A DNA stretch of 64,000 nt, from NCBI GenBank assembly GCA_019925095.2, contig CM034402.1, positions 11,667,501 to 11,731,500 on the forward strand, given 5' to 3'. Shown one piece after another: positions 1-10,300 of this stretch. The translations under genes were made by a program, and so were the position numbers. Source of the stretch: Dendrolimus kikuchii. Lineage: Eukaryota > Arthropoda > Insecta > Lepidoptera > Lasiocampidae. Numbering within the stretch: the first letter of the stretch is position 1; each line of letters opens with the position of its first letter. The notes under the pieces were generated by a model that was given only the letters and a program-made list of their open reading frames with translations, made no database searches and was not told the DNA's origin.

Positions 1-78
1 CCAGATTGTTTCTCATAGCCTATGCAAGATATCGATTTAGTATGGATACAGTATAGAATAAATATAATCTAATCGTAT

Positions 79-582
79 TGTTACAACTTAGGCTTAAACA
101 AAGACAAATTCCACGTACAGTCTGTAAAAGCACATTTTATTACCTGTCCGCATTTGAACTAGTTGTAATTCTTTTATGATCGTCTTCTTTTGTTTACTGA
201 TTTATTGGCATACGTTTCTAGATAACAGCCTCTTGTTCTATTGTAATCGTTTACGGCGGCTTGCGGTCGAATCATTAGCCAGGTATTGCGGATTACGTCG
301 ACTACGATACGGGCATAATTGTATTTGTGAGGTATAAAACGACGGTTTGATGGAGAAAGGGGGCAGTTCAGCGATAACTACGATCAAGGCGTGACGTGTG
401 TACAATCAGGAATCTAATAGTGATGGACTTTGCGCGTTTTACTGAATTACGACTTTCTGAATTACGTTTGGATTTGTTGTGTTCGGTTATATTTGTACCT
501 GTGTTATACGTGTTTGTATAGTTCTAATAAACTCTATAATAATTACAACGGCATTTTAATTCGAGTCCCGCAACTTGTAACA
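79..582 (+). mobile_element. Solo LTR, family C copy 1
   Basis: The segment starts TGTTACAACTT and ends CTTGTAACA, with TG...CA termini. It is flanked by a perfect 4-bp duplication GTAT (75-78 and 583-586). A TATAAAA box at 333-339 lies 32 bp before an initiator-like CAGTTC at 364, and an AATAAA signal lies near position 525, so promoter and polyadenylation signals are in the expected order for an LTR on the plus strand. No gag or pol sequence adjoins it, so it is a solo LTR left by LTR-LTR recombination. The 4-bp duplication fits Ty3/gypsy or BEL/Pao; the superfamily cannot be decided without an internal region. A small reading frame inside it (430-648) is a chance frame. Confidence 0.85.
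333..368 (+). promoter_or_regulatory. LTR core promoter: TATA box and initiator
   Basis: TATAAAA at 333-339 is followed 32 bp later by GGCAGTTC, an initiator-like element. The same arrangement occurs in copy 4 (TATAAAA 29585-29591, GGCAGTCG with its A at 29618), so it is conserved in the family. Confidence 0.5.
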
Positions 583-1020
583 GTATCACAGTTATGTAAT
601 GAGAAATTGAAAAGAAAATATAATACTGAAGATCTTTACCATTTATAAACATCTATTTGTTTAAAGAATTATTTACTGCTCTATCTTAAAATAAATCTAT
701 TACTAGAAGACTACTACTAGAAAAGTATACTACATGCAAGGAATATTATTATCTTCACTATTATAACAACTCAGCTCAAAAAGGACTGAGCGGATCTTGT
801 TAATAGATTTTCTTTGGAAGTGTATCCTAAGTTCTAGATTGTTTATAGAATATTTGACTTCATAATTCAAAAGTTAGTAAAGCAACATACAATTCCTACG
901 ATTTTTCGACAGAATATTTTTACTTAAACAAAAAAGTCAGTAAGAAACATTGTTATGGGTTTGAATATCTGCCTTGCATTCTCTTCCGTAATGTGCGCGT
1001 TATTTAAAACACAATAGTAA
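583..1020. other. AT-rich spacer, no gene recognised
   Basis: The sequence between the solo LTR and the next repeat is AT-rich. I see no frame with family resemblance and no inverted repeat of note. Confidence 0.4.
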
Positions 1021-1390
1021 CAAATTAAAATTCAATAGTTTTTATTCAAAATAAGTTCCATTAGAGAACACTTTTTCAATATATACATATAAGTTAAAAT
1101 TTAATTTTACTTCCTAGTCTATGTACACCGCCTCGCAACGTGTTATTGATGTTAAGGAGAAGAAGCGGCAAGAAAATCCTCAGCAACACGTCTAGCTAAA
1201 AATTGATTAACTCAAACGTTTCTTTTTTTTAAATAAATTTTATACATAAATGTCTTACGCAATCACTTTTCGAAAAATTAATGGAGTTGTAGCAAACAGT
1301 GTATATTCAGTAAGACAGACACAATAAAAGGAAAGAAAAATATTATCATAGTTATAATAATGCCACGACGTACTAAAATTTTATACTGCA
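1021..1390 (-). repeat. Repeat F copy 1, probable LINE 3' region
   Basis: This shares long near-identical blocks with 42437-42862, including TTTTTATTCAAAATAAGTTC, CTATGTACACCGC, GAGAAGAAGCGGCAAGAAA and CAGCAACACGTCTAGCTAAA. Read on the minus strand, the left edge ends in a TTTGAAT-type simple tail, longer in copy 2, which suggests the 3' end of a non-LTR element. No coding region is preserved. Confidence 0.6.
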
Positions 1391-1453
1391 ACATATCTCC
1401 ATAAATTCGTTATATGATTGGCAAGATGAAAATGTGATACAAGATATTATATA

Positions 1454-1454
<1 letters not shown>

Positions 1455-1494
<40 letters not shown>
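1455..1494. repeat. (TA)n microsatellite
   Basis: About 20 uninterrupted TA units follow ATATTATATAG. The tract lies just beyond repeat F. Confidence 0.9.
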
Positions 1495-1496
<2 letters not shown>

Positions 1497-2030
1497 TACG
1501 TAACGTGAGTGGCTCTTTGAAGTTCATTTGTCATGTTATTATGAAGGATATGAAAGCTGCAGCACTCACGTGGTGCTTCTACAACAATCTTTCCGCATAA
1601 TTTTGCACATTCAACACAACCTATCTCCGTAAGTAGCTCCTGGTTGTAACAACTAAGTACAGGTATATTATCACCTTCATACAAAAGGTCAGTTCTAATA
1701 ATAGATTTCAGACTTGTTCTCTTGAGTAGTTTAAACTCACTATATCCAAAAGAAGTATTATCAATACTAATCGTATAAAAATATTGTTATGTAGACATAA
1801 CCTCAATTTTAAATAATTTTACCAGTTCCTAGTTGTGACACCCGAACACAGGCATATTTTCACAGCCATACACAAATGGGCAAGTCTAAAAGTACATTTT
1901 AAGATCTCTTGTAATATTCGGCTAAAAATATTGGTTCACTTTAGTCTCGTTTTTAAAAATTATTTAATCGGAAAAATTAGGAACAGATTAAGGTTCAAAA
2001 GTCATATGAATGTTATCGCTTTAGTTTAAA
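1495..2030 (-). other. Diverged duplicated segment, possibly old coding sequence
   Basis: Two blocks of about 80 bp (1644-1722 and 1833-1911) align with each other across a gap of roughly 190 bp. On the minus strand both can be read as related peptides (EGDNIPVLSCYNQELL against CENMPVFGCHN-ELV, the second with a stop). The first block lies in an open frame (1373-1684) with several cysteines. I do not recognise the family. It may be a decayed transposon frame or a duplicated exon. Confidence 0.3.
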
Positions 2031-2374
2031 ACGCTTAAAGAGCATGAAGTTGTGGCATGACGCCTACTATTAATAAATCATTTTAATTAAATTAATCCAT
2101 TGTTCATTCATTATTGTGTTTGGTATATTGAAGGTACTAGACATACCTTACCCCTCATTTACATATGCGCACTTCCAAGGTAAGAAGCAGGAAAGTGGTT
2201 AAGGAAATGGGCTGAGCCATCCTTCGCCATTTTTGTGCTTGCTTTACCATGATAATAATAGTTTATTATTATTACAGACATGTATTTACTGATATTCGAA
2301 GGGTTTGCAATTTTTAACATGGTACAATAGATACCTTTTTTTAATAAAAAAATATGTCTATAGTAAAATATTCA
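2031..2374. other. Spacer, no gene recognised
   Basis: AT-rich sequence with a short run of A and T near 2335-2352, which may be the 3' tail of the LINE fragment that follows on the minus strand. Confidence 0.35.
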
Positions 2375-3070
2375 TTAAAAAATACAAAATCTTGAGGTGC
2401 GCCGGCAACGGGGCCTAGGGTCCAAACTATCGGTGGTTAGGGCTCCAGAGACAGGAACCTCCTCACAATTCACGCCGTGTCCAAGGGTGCTACCTTTTGT
2501 ATCTGGCCCTTCACCCAGATTCCTGGCGAGAGCCTTTCTAGGCGACGGTTGAGGGTCTTCGCTATAAGACCGTTGATGGTGACAACTATCGGCACAATTC
2601 TCGTTGACACCAGACGCCACATAGCGGTAACCCCGTGAGCAAGATCTAAGTGTTTACTTAGTTTTTCTTTTTCTTTCTTCATGAGGTTTTCGCCATGCGG
2701 GATACTGATATCAATGACCATTACTCGTCGCGCAAATCGATCTATTATCACGATATTAGGCGAAATGGCTACAATAGTCTTGTCCATGATAATTAATCGA
2801 TCCTAGTAGAGCATGGCACGACTGTTTTCGAGAACTGGCTCCGGCGAGTATTGGTAATAAGGCACCTTCCTTTTCACGAAACCGTATCAATGTGAGTTAC
2901 TGATGGATAATCCAGGCTACGAGGTTATATCTGTGCAAGTATTCGCCTTTAGAAAGATGTGAACAGCCGGAAACAATATACCTGAGGGATGTACCTGGGC
3001 GATGGCATGCCCGACAAATATCTAAGGTGCCATCCGTCAGGATATATTTCCGGTAGTTATTCTTTTAAAT
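2375..3070 (-). pseudogene. R2-like LINE C-terminal fragment (zinc motif plus endonuclease-like domain)
   Basis: On the minus strand, from about 3060 downward, a decayed frame reads DICRACHRPGTSLRYIVSGC, which fits the CxxC...C zinc motif seen after the reverse transcriptase of R2-like LINEs. It is followed by an open frame at 2787-2470 with PNIVIIDRFARRVMVIDISI, resembling the PD...D-V core of their restriction-like endonuclease. The reading shifts frame at least twice: an in-frame stop follows AWIIHQ, and another frame continues at 2620-2375. It is therefore a dead fragment of a non-LTR retrotransposon polyprotein. The clade call is from motif memory, not alignment. Confidence 0.6.
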
Positions 3071-3099
3071 AACTTCGTCCATAATTGCAAAGGCAAAAA

Positions 3100-3363
3100 C
3101 ATTTCATTTTTTACCCGCAGGGGGGCTTTGAGGCGAAGCCTTAGGTGAGTAGCGACAACTCGGACCCTTCGAGGAGCCAAGGCAAGGCCCCACCTCCGTG
3201 CTTGCCTCAGCCAGCCGGCACGAAGTGGAGATCGCTAGAGCTAATACTCAAGCTCCAGGGGTGGGAGTGATAAATGGCATAACGTAGGAAGTAGCTTCGA
3301 TGACCCTGCAGCCCACCTCTCCACACCTATTAGCCACTCACACCCATGTTGCCCCTCGCCAAA
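3100..3363 (-). repeat. GC-rich block, probable 5' part of the same LINE
   Basis: A sharply GC-richer block (GGGGGGCTTTGAGGCGAAGC and following) adjoins the LINE C-terminal fragment without any reverse transcriptase between them. It has no long frame. It resembles a LINE 5' untranslated region, which would make 2375-3363 an internally deleted element. That reading is inference. Confidence 0.35.
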
Positions 3364-4595
3364 CTTGAATTTTTCTATATTGATTTTAATAAAGGTACAT
3401 AGAGAACACTGTACTGTTTTATTAAATTACACAATAGACTCAATATTGTGCCTGTTCATGTTTGGTAATACGGTAATACTCCGGTGTCGCTTCGAGCGGA
3501 AACCAAAATTAAATATCGATTGCTATAAAATTATACAAAGTATCTTTAAATTCTGTTTTAGGCCTGTACAGGACCTCGGGAGGTGATGCAGGTACGAGAA
3601 AACTAACTTCCTTTATTAAATGTGCCGTTTGGTTGAAGCTTTGCAGAATCATTTATCGTTGCTAATTGCTTTTGATATTCATTTGTTATTGCGGTATGAG
3701 CAACATCTGAATGTGTAGGTGAATGTATTATATAAATATTATATAATGTGAAAGTTTTATGCATCATAATGGGAAACTGTTCACATGTCCTAGATATTCT
3801 GGATATTAAACTGGCAAGTGATAGTTTTTTATCTTCGATGTCATAAAGGATGGTTTTAAAATATGATATATACGTAAGTCGTGTGTAGTATTGCAATCGG
3901 TTTGCAATATATTTCATTAATCACTTTCATATAACACAAGATAATTTGATTATGTGCCATTATAATTTTATTAGCAGTAAAGCAAAATCATCTCTATAGT
4001 TCCTAATATGTTAATAATACATCGCATGCAACAAATTATATATATTTACTTTTAATTTATGTACTGATAAGCAATACGTGAAAAGATTTTGGCAGTGATT
4101 CTCGATGAAAATTCTAACGATTTTTAACCAACCTTTAAAAAAGTTGAAGGTAAATTGTTTGTTGTTGTTTTTTTTATTAATCTATGTATGTTCAGACATA
4201 ACTTTTATATAATGGTGTTATACAAGATTGTTATAAAGACTTTCGTTTCGGGGATAAAGAAAAAAGGAGACATATATTAACGAAAGTTAAGTACATTAGG
4301 TATTTTCACGGGAAAAGAATATTAGTATTGATGACAGTCACCCAGTACAAAAAGCAACTGAAAAACTCCTAAATCCGATATGAATAACTTACATTTCTCT
4401 TTAATTTGGTGCCATTATAGCCAAGTAGCGTTTAGAACTTTTTCAGAGTAAGATTTTTTATTGGAAAATTATTACTCCAGGTTTTTCTCTCATGGTAGGT
4501 ACTAATAAGTAACTCATCCTTTTATTATAACTAAGAATTGAAATAGTAGCTTCTAAAAAGCCATACTAGTAATGCCTTAAAATCTATAATGTATA
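3364..4595. other. Spacer, no gene recognised
   Basis: About 1.2 kb of AT-rich sequence. Frames at 3365-3586 and 3603-3917 have ordinary composition and match nothing I know. Confidence 0.4.
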
Positions 4596-4599
4596 ATAT

Positions 4600-5081
4600 T
4601 GTTACGAGTGAGGGACTCGAATTAAAATGCCGTTGGAATTACTATAGAATTTATTAGAACTATACAAATACGTATAACACAAGTATAAATATAACTGGAC
4701 GCAACTAGTACAAACTGCATGATTCAATAACACGCGCAAAGTCCGTCACTATATAGCTTATCAAATGTACGTCTTGCTGGTATCGTAATCCTCGCTTAAC
4801 TGCCTCTCTTGGCATTGGGCCATTTCTTTATAAGGCACCGATGCTATATGTCTATCTGGCAAGCGTCGGCGCAGTTCCCAAAAAACATAATCTGCACACC
4901 TCCATAATTATGTCTGCTAACGGCCATAAACGAGTACAATACATAACAGGCTATTGTCTAATTACAAATTTTAAACACAAAGAAAACAAAAGAAGATAGT
5001 TATAAAACAGTTTCAACGTTATTAGCTCAAAAGCCGCGGCAAGTAATAAATACAGGTATGCAGGTGGCCCAACTTGTAACA
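4600..5081 (-). mobile_element. Solo LTR, family C copy 2
   Basis: TG...CA termini (TGTTACGAGT at the left, CTTGTAACA at the right) and a perfect 4-bp duplication ATAT (4596-4599 and 5082-5085). The reverse complement aligns end to end with copy 1, including the terminal CGAGTCCC block, so the LTR reads on the minus strand. It sits at the left edge of a family B repeat. Confidence 0.85.
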
Positions 5082-5223
5082 ATATTATAAAATTCTAAAT
5101 ATGCCGTATTTGTGCATTAAAGTTATTTAAAAATGCAACTAGAATAGACTTTGTAAATGATGGAGAATACGATGCATTTTTTTTAGATTTCTTGTCTATT
5201 CGGGATTCATATAAAACATTTCT

Positions 5224-5710
5224 TCCGTGCAGGAACGGAAAAGTAATACAATTTCCTGCGGCCGGGCGGCCTGTCGTAAGAGGCGACAAAACTGTTGAGG
5301 GCTAAGAAGACGTGATTATTACATACGAGAGGTTTACGTTGTTACGAGATATATTTTCAAGTGTTACTTCAATGGTGGCAGAAACAACTTAAGACAGCCA
5401 CGCATTCCAATATTAAATTCAAATTTAATATATACAAAAAGTTTGTATATCCATCAAAAACAACCCACACCCAGGTGGTAGGGTATTTGCCCGACTGGAT
5501 GGCTACCACCGCTGGTCTAGAGTATGCCGCCATAACAACCTTGAGTTGTGTTCCGGTATTAGCGACGGTTCCAGTCTCCCTTAAGAAATCAGCAGCGCAT
5601 TTGTAGCACCTTTAGTGTTGCAAATGTCTTTAGGCGACGGTAACCGCTTTCCATCAAGTAGGCCGTCTGTCTGTCTGCTGAACTCCTGCAATAAAAAATA
5701 AAATAAAAAA
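5224..5710 (+). repeat. Family A repeat, copy 1, inserted in family B
   Basis: It begins TCCGTGCAGGAACGG and ends CTGAACTCCTGCAATAAAA with an A-rich tail, the same ends as the other copies. It breaks the family B copy after ATAAAAC. It is itself split by a solo LTR at 5293-5456. Confidence 0.8.
5293..5456. mobile_element. Short solo LTR (164 bp) inside family A copy
   Basis: This segment is absent from every other family A copy. It begins TGTTGAGGGC, ends ATATCCATCA (TG...CA) and is flanked by a perfect 5-bp duplication AAAAC (5288-5292 and 5457-5461). Short length, TGTTGA start and 5-bp duplication fit a Ty1/copia-type solo LTR. It is not the same sequence as the LTRs of the copia element at 6869-11610. 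Confidence 0.75.
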
Positions 5711-6082
5711 ACCTATTAGGCCAATTTCGATGCAGTTTTCGCTGATCGACAGCTAATTACTAGACTTAAACTTGGCGCTACTTTTTATTCTGAACATCTC
5801 GCAGAAATTTTTCTGGGAATGATTTAAAATGGCCAGATTAAAAAGTAAATCCAATTCCAATGTGATTTTTCACTGATCGATAGCAAATTGTATGTAATAA
5901 AATGATTTTTTCCGGAAGTGGTTTGAAGATGTTTGGGTGCATAAAAAATAGCTTGATTCTGACACAGTTTTCACTAAAACGATAGCTTACATTTTTTTTT
6001 AAATGCTGCGATACTTTGTGTCCTGGGAATCCTGCGCAAATTATCCACGTCAAATGTGGACGAAGTCGCGGAAATAAACTGG

Positions 6083-6559
6083 TATATTTATATAAATCAA
6101 TATTACGTACATTTGTAATAATTGGCTATTTGTGAGACATTTGTACTGTGTATAATTAATGTTTAACGCACAGTTAGAATCGAAATGTAGGTCAATTAAA
6201 TAATACACACGGAGGCAGTGGAGAGCAGGTAATACGAGTACCTGGTACAGCTTTAATAACATCTTGTTTGTGGGGTATCGCAGGTGTTACCGTTTCATCA
6301 ATAAGTGAGTTAAGTTGATTATAGCGGACGGTATTCCCATATTATTTAGTAATAGAATTGCTGACGACAGAAAATATATCAAAAAGTAAAAAGGTTTTTG
6401 TGTAAAATGTTTAGGAGTTGCTGGTTTTGTTTTAATCTTTGGCTAAGTTCATCAAAAATTTATTTTGCATGAGTATCCGTCAATTATTTGATGTATGTAA
6501 GTAATAGGTATGGATATTTGATATAAGCTGCGGCAGTAGGTTGATATATTTAAATGTTG
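6083..6559. other. Spacer, no gene recognised
   Basis: Ordinary AT-rich sequence between family B and the RTE fragment; I see no feature. Confidence 0.4.
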
Positions 6560-6862
6560 TCTTCTTCTTCTTCAGCCACTGTCCACTGTTGGACATAAAT
6601 AGGCCTCTCTAAGTTAGCACTACATATCCCGGTCTACCGGCTTCTTCAACCAGCCCCTACCGGCGAACTTAGGTCATCGGTCCACCGGGCTGAAGGACGT
6701 CCTACGCTACGCCTACCGAGACGCGGTCTCCACTCTAGGACTTTGTTTGCTCCATCACCTATCGGTCCTGCGACGTGACCGACTCACTGCTACTTCAACT
6801 TGGTAATTTTGTGAGCTTTGTCGTTTACCTTGGTTCTCTTAGGTTACCAAAATAACTTGCTC
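6560..6862 (-). pseudogene. RTE-type LINE ORF C-terminus, decayed
   Basis: On the minus strand, in shifting frames, pieces such as KITKLK-like text, RRTD-R, a VLEWRPR-like block and a RRSVGRP-like block followed by GRGWLKKPVDRDM are readable. This matches the conserved end of RTE-like LINE polyproteins common in Lepidoptera. Multiple stops and frameshifts make it non-functional. A second decayed copy lies at 62535-62850 on the plus strand. It ends beside the truncated copia LTR. Confidence 0.6.
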
Positions 6863-6868
6863 CATAGC

Positions 6869-7016
6869 AGGATTATTCAGGATTCTTTTATAATGAAACG
6901 ACACGGTACGAGATCAACGCAGCAGAGAGTTTATTCGACACAGAGTAGGTATTACATTGATATTTGACACATTACAACTGTCACTCATTACGGTGACAAT
7001 GACACATATTACAACA
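6869..7016 (-). repeat. Copia 3' LTR (148 bp)
   Basis: It is nearly identical to 11462-11610. On the minus strand it starts TGTTGTAATATG. It lacks the terminal AAAACA present at the inner end of the other LTR, so it is slightly truncated at its outer edge. Confidence 0.9.
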
Positions 7017-7027
7017 CCCACCCTCAA
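7017..7027 (-). other. Copia polypurine tract
   Basis: Minus strand TTGAGGGTGGG lies immediately before the 3' LTR start TGTTGTAATA, the position at which plus-strand DNA synthesis is primed. Confidence 0.7.
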
Positions 7028-7315
7028 TGTAATACACATATAAATTTCCAAAAAGAAACTATAATAAACTTACATTACAAAAACAATCTTAATTTACATC
7101 TTATACAAAACTATGTTTAAGCAATCAAAAGAAACACAATACTTGTATTATGAAACCTCTTTATAAATATCTTTTTCAAACCAAAAATTAAAATTTACAT
7201 CACTTTGTTCATTACAAAAAAGCTTATACAGCTATCACTTATATACTACATACTTTAATTACTTTATTATTAACTAAACTTACACAAATAAAAAAAACTT
7301 TATACTTAACTACAA
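7028..7315 (-). other. Copia 3' untranslated region
   Basis: About 290 bp of very A/T-rich sequence separates the stop codon of the polyprotein from the polypurine tract. No further frame is seen. Confidence 0.7.
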
Positions 7316-10300
7316 TTAACTGATGAGACTACACATTTTACAAAATTTCATTAACATATCTTTTCTTAACCATTTTGTAAACATATCAGCTATTTGATCT
7401 TCAGTTTTTAAATACTGTAAACATATTGTACCATTCTGAACCTTTTCCCTAATAAAGTGATAGCGAATGTCAATGTGTTTTAATCGTTTCACTGTATTTG
7501 TATTTGCTACTTTAATTGCTGACTGATTGTCACAATATATCAAAACAGGTGTTGTTTTACATATCTGAAAATCTTTCAATAAATTGATAAGCCAGCATGC
7601 CTCGCTGACAGCCATACTGGCAGCTATATATTCAGCTTCTGTTGAAGACAGGCTAACACTACTTTGCTTTTTAGAGCACCAAGTTATAAGACAATTTGAG
7701 AAAAAGAAACAATAGCCTGTGGTAGATTTTCTATCCACTAGATCACCTCCCCAGTTTGCATCACAGTAACCTTGTAACACATCCTTATCATATGTATAAA
7801 TTAACTTATAATCAATTGTATGTTTAATATACCTTAAAACTCTCTTAAGAGCACTCAACAAAACATGAGATGCACAATTTTGGTATCTACTAAGTATAGA
7901 AATGGTTGCACAGAGATCAGGCCTAGTGCAGGAGGCGGCATACATTAAACACCCTAGGATTTGTTGACATTTATTTTCTATGACCTTATCTATAGGTATA
8001 TCATTACATTCAAGTAAAGAAACATTAAAGTTCTGATCCATTGGAGTAGACATTGGCTTACAATCTTCCATATTAAATCTTTTTAAAACATTTAAAAGAT
8101 AATTTTTCTGACACAATTCAGTTACATTAGTTTTCAAGTTTTGTTTTATATTTATACCAAGAAATTCTGAGGCAAATTCTAAATCTTTCATACTAAACTC
8201 TTTATGTAAAATCAATTTAAGGTCATTGACCATTTTATAACAAGAACCAAATATTAACAAGTCATCTACATACAATAAAACATAGATTTGTTTACCATTG
8301 TTACATTTAGTATATAAACATGAGTCACTTTCAGATCTTTTGAAACCTGCATTTAAAATTACAGAATTGAACTTTTCATTCCAGTATTTAGGCGATTTTT
8401 TTAAACCATACAAAGACTTGTTTAATTTTACTATTTGTTTTCCATCAGAATAAGCCCCTTCAGGTAATTTAAGATATACATTCTCATTAATTTCCCCATA
8501 CAGGAATGCACCTGTCACATCCATTTGGTGAATAGGTACCTTTAACTTTGTAGCAACTGAGATAAATAACCTGAATGTTGACAATTTTGCTACTGGAGAA
8601 TAAATTTCAGAAAAATCAATATTTTCTTGTTGTTCAAAACCCCTGGCTACTAGCCTAGCTTTATAGTGACATTTATTATCAAGATATTTTATTTTAAAAA
8701 CCCATTTACTACTAATAATTGGATCAGTTACATTTTCAGTACAGATATCCCAAGTATTATTATTAATTAATGTTTTTAACTCACAGTTTATGGCCTTTGT
8801 CCATTCTTTAGCATTATTGCTTTCCATAGCCTCCTTGTATGTCTTAGGTTCTATATTGTTACATTCCGCTAAAGCAAGTTGACACTTATAGAATGATGGT
8901 GGTTTTCTTGCCCTCTTAAGTCTTTGACAATGTTCTGGAGTTATATTTACTTCACTTTCACTCACTTCACTGTCTGTACACGGTTCATAAATGCTACCTT
9001 CATCTTCTGAAGAAATAGGGTTGTAATTATCTTCCAATATCGACTGCTGACTCATTTTTGTGTGTATAATTGGTTCCTCAATATCTATTTTTGGGGCACT
9101 TGTATCTTGTTTTATGTTGCTTTCTTTGTCAAGAAATATAATATCTCGTTTGTTTTCAACTGTATTTTCAATAGGAAACCATATCCTGTATCCTTTTACA
9201 TTCTCTCCATAGCCCACAAAAATGCCTTTCTTGGCTTTTGAGTCCCACTTTCTTCTCTTTTCTTTTGGTATGTGTACATATACAGATGTACCAAAAATTT
9301 TCAAATTATTAATGTCATATTTCTTTCCTGTCCATATTTCATATGGTGAAACACCATTTTGTTTTGTTCTTCCAGTTCTATTCAACACATATGCCGCTGT
9401 GTTCACGGCTTCAGCCCACAATTTCTTTGGTAAATTGTTTGCATATAACATTGCTCTCGCTGCCTCAACTAAGGTTCGATTTTCTCTTTCAGCCTTTCCA
9501 TTTTGTTCTGGTGTGTATGTTACTGAAGTTTGGTGTACTATACCACGATTTATAAAAATTTCTTGTAAACTTTTATTCACAAATTCTAAGCCATTATCAC
9601 TTCTAAAAGTTAATATTTTATTTCCTGTACTATTTTCAATCATATTTATAAATTGTTGTATATACTTGCATGTTTCTTCTTTGCTTTTTAAAAAGTACAC
9701 AGTTCTATAACTAGAAAAGTCATCTTTCAGTATCATAAAGTATCTGGATCCCCCAATTGAATTATTTTCCATGGGTCCACAAAGATCAGCATGGATAACT
9801 TCACATATCCTTGTTGTATTTGATTTACTGGTTTTAAAAGGTAAGCGATGTATCTTTCCCTTTAAACATCCATGACAAGAATTATCAGTGTTGCCATTAA
9901 CATATTCGCTGACTTCAATATTGTTGTTTTGTAGCACAGTTTTCACATACTGTATGTTCTGATGAGCCATCTTTTGATGCCATTCATCTAATGTAGACTT
10001 AACTTGAGTTACATTTGCATATACACTTTTGTAGCGAACATTCATCATACACATGTTCCCAACTCGATTTGCAATAGCACGTAGTGCCTTTCCTTTGTAA
10101 AACTTGCACTTGTTACCATCTGTCTTCATTATATAACCTGTATCCATTGCACAGTTGACAGAAAATAAGTTTGTTTTTAATTCTGGCACAAACAAAACAT
10201 TATTTATAGTTGTATCAATCCAGTCTTTTCCATTGAATACTTCTAATTTTATCTGTCCACATCCCAATACTTTAATGGTGTCTCCATTGCCAATAATTAC

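Larger units (their letters stand above)
5082..6082 (+). repeat. Family B repeat, copy 1, interrupted
   Basis: The left part (5082-5223: TATTATAAAATTCTAAATATGCCG to GGGATTCATATAAAAC) and right part (about 5711-6082: TTTCGATGCAGTTTTCGCTGATCGACAG to GTGGACGAAGTCGCGG) align in order with the uninterrupted copies at 14740-15290 and 27085-27676. The gap holds a family A element. No protein is encoded. The GACGAAGTCGCGGG-like end is a signature I associate with lepidopteran non-autonomous elements; whether it is Helitron-like or a SINE is not settled. Confidence 0.75.
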
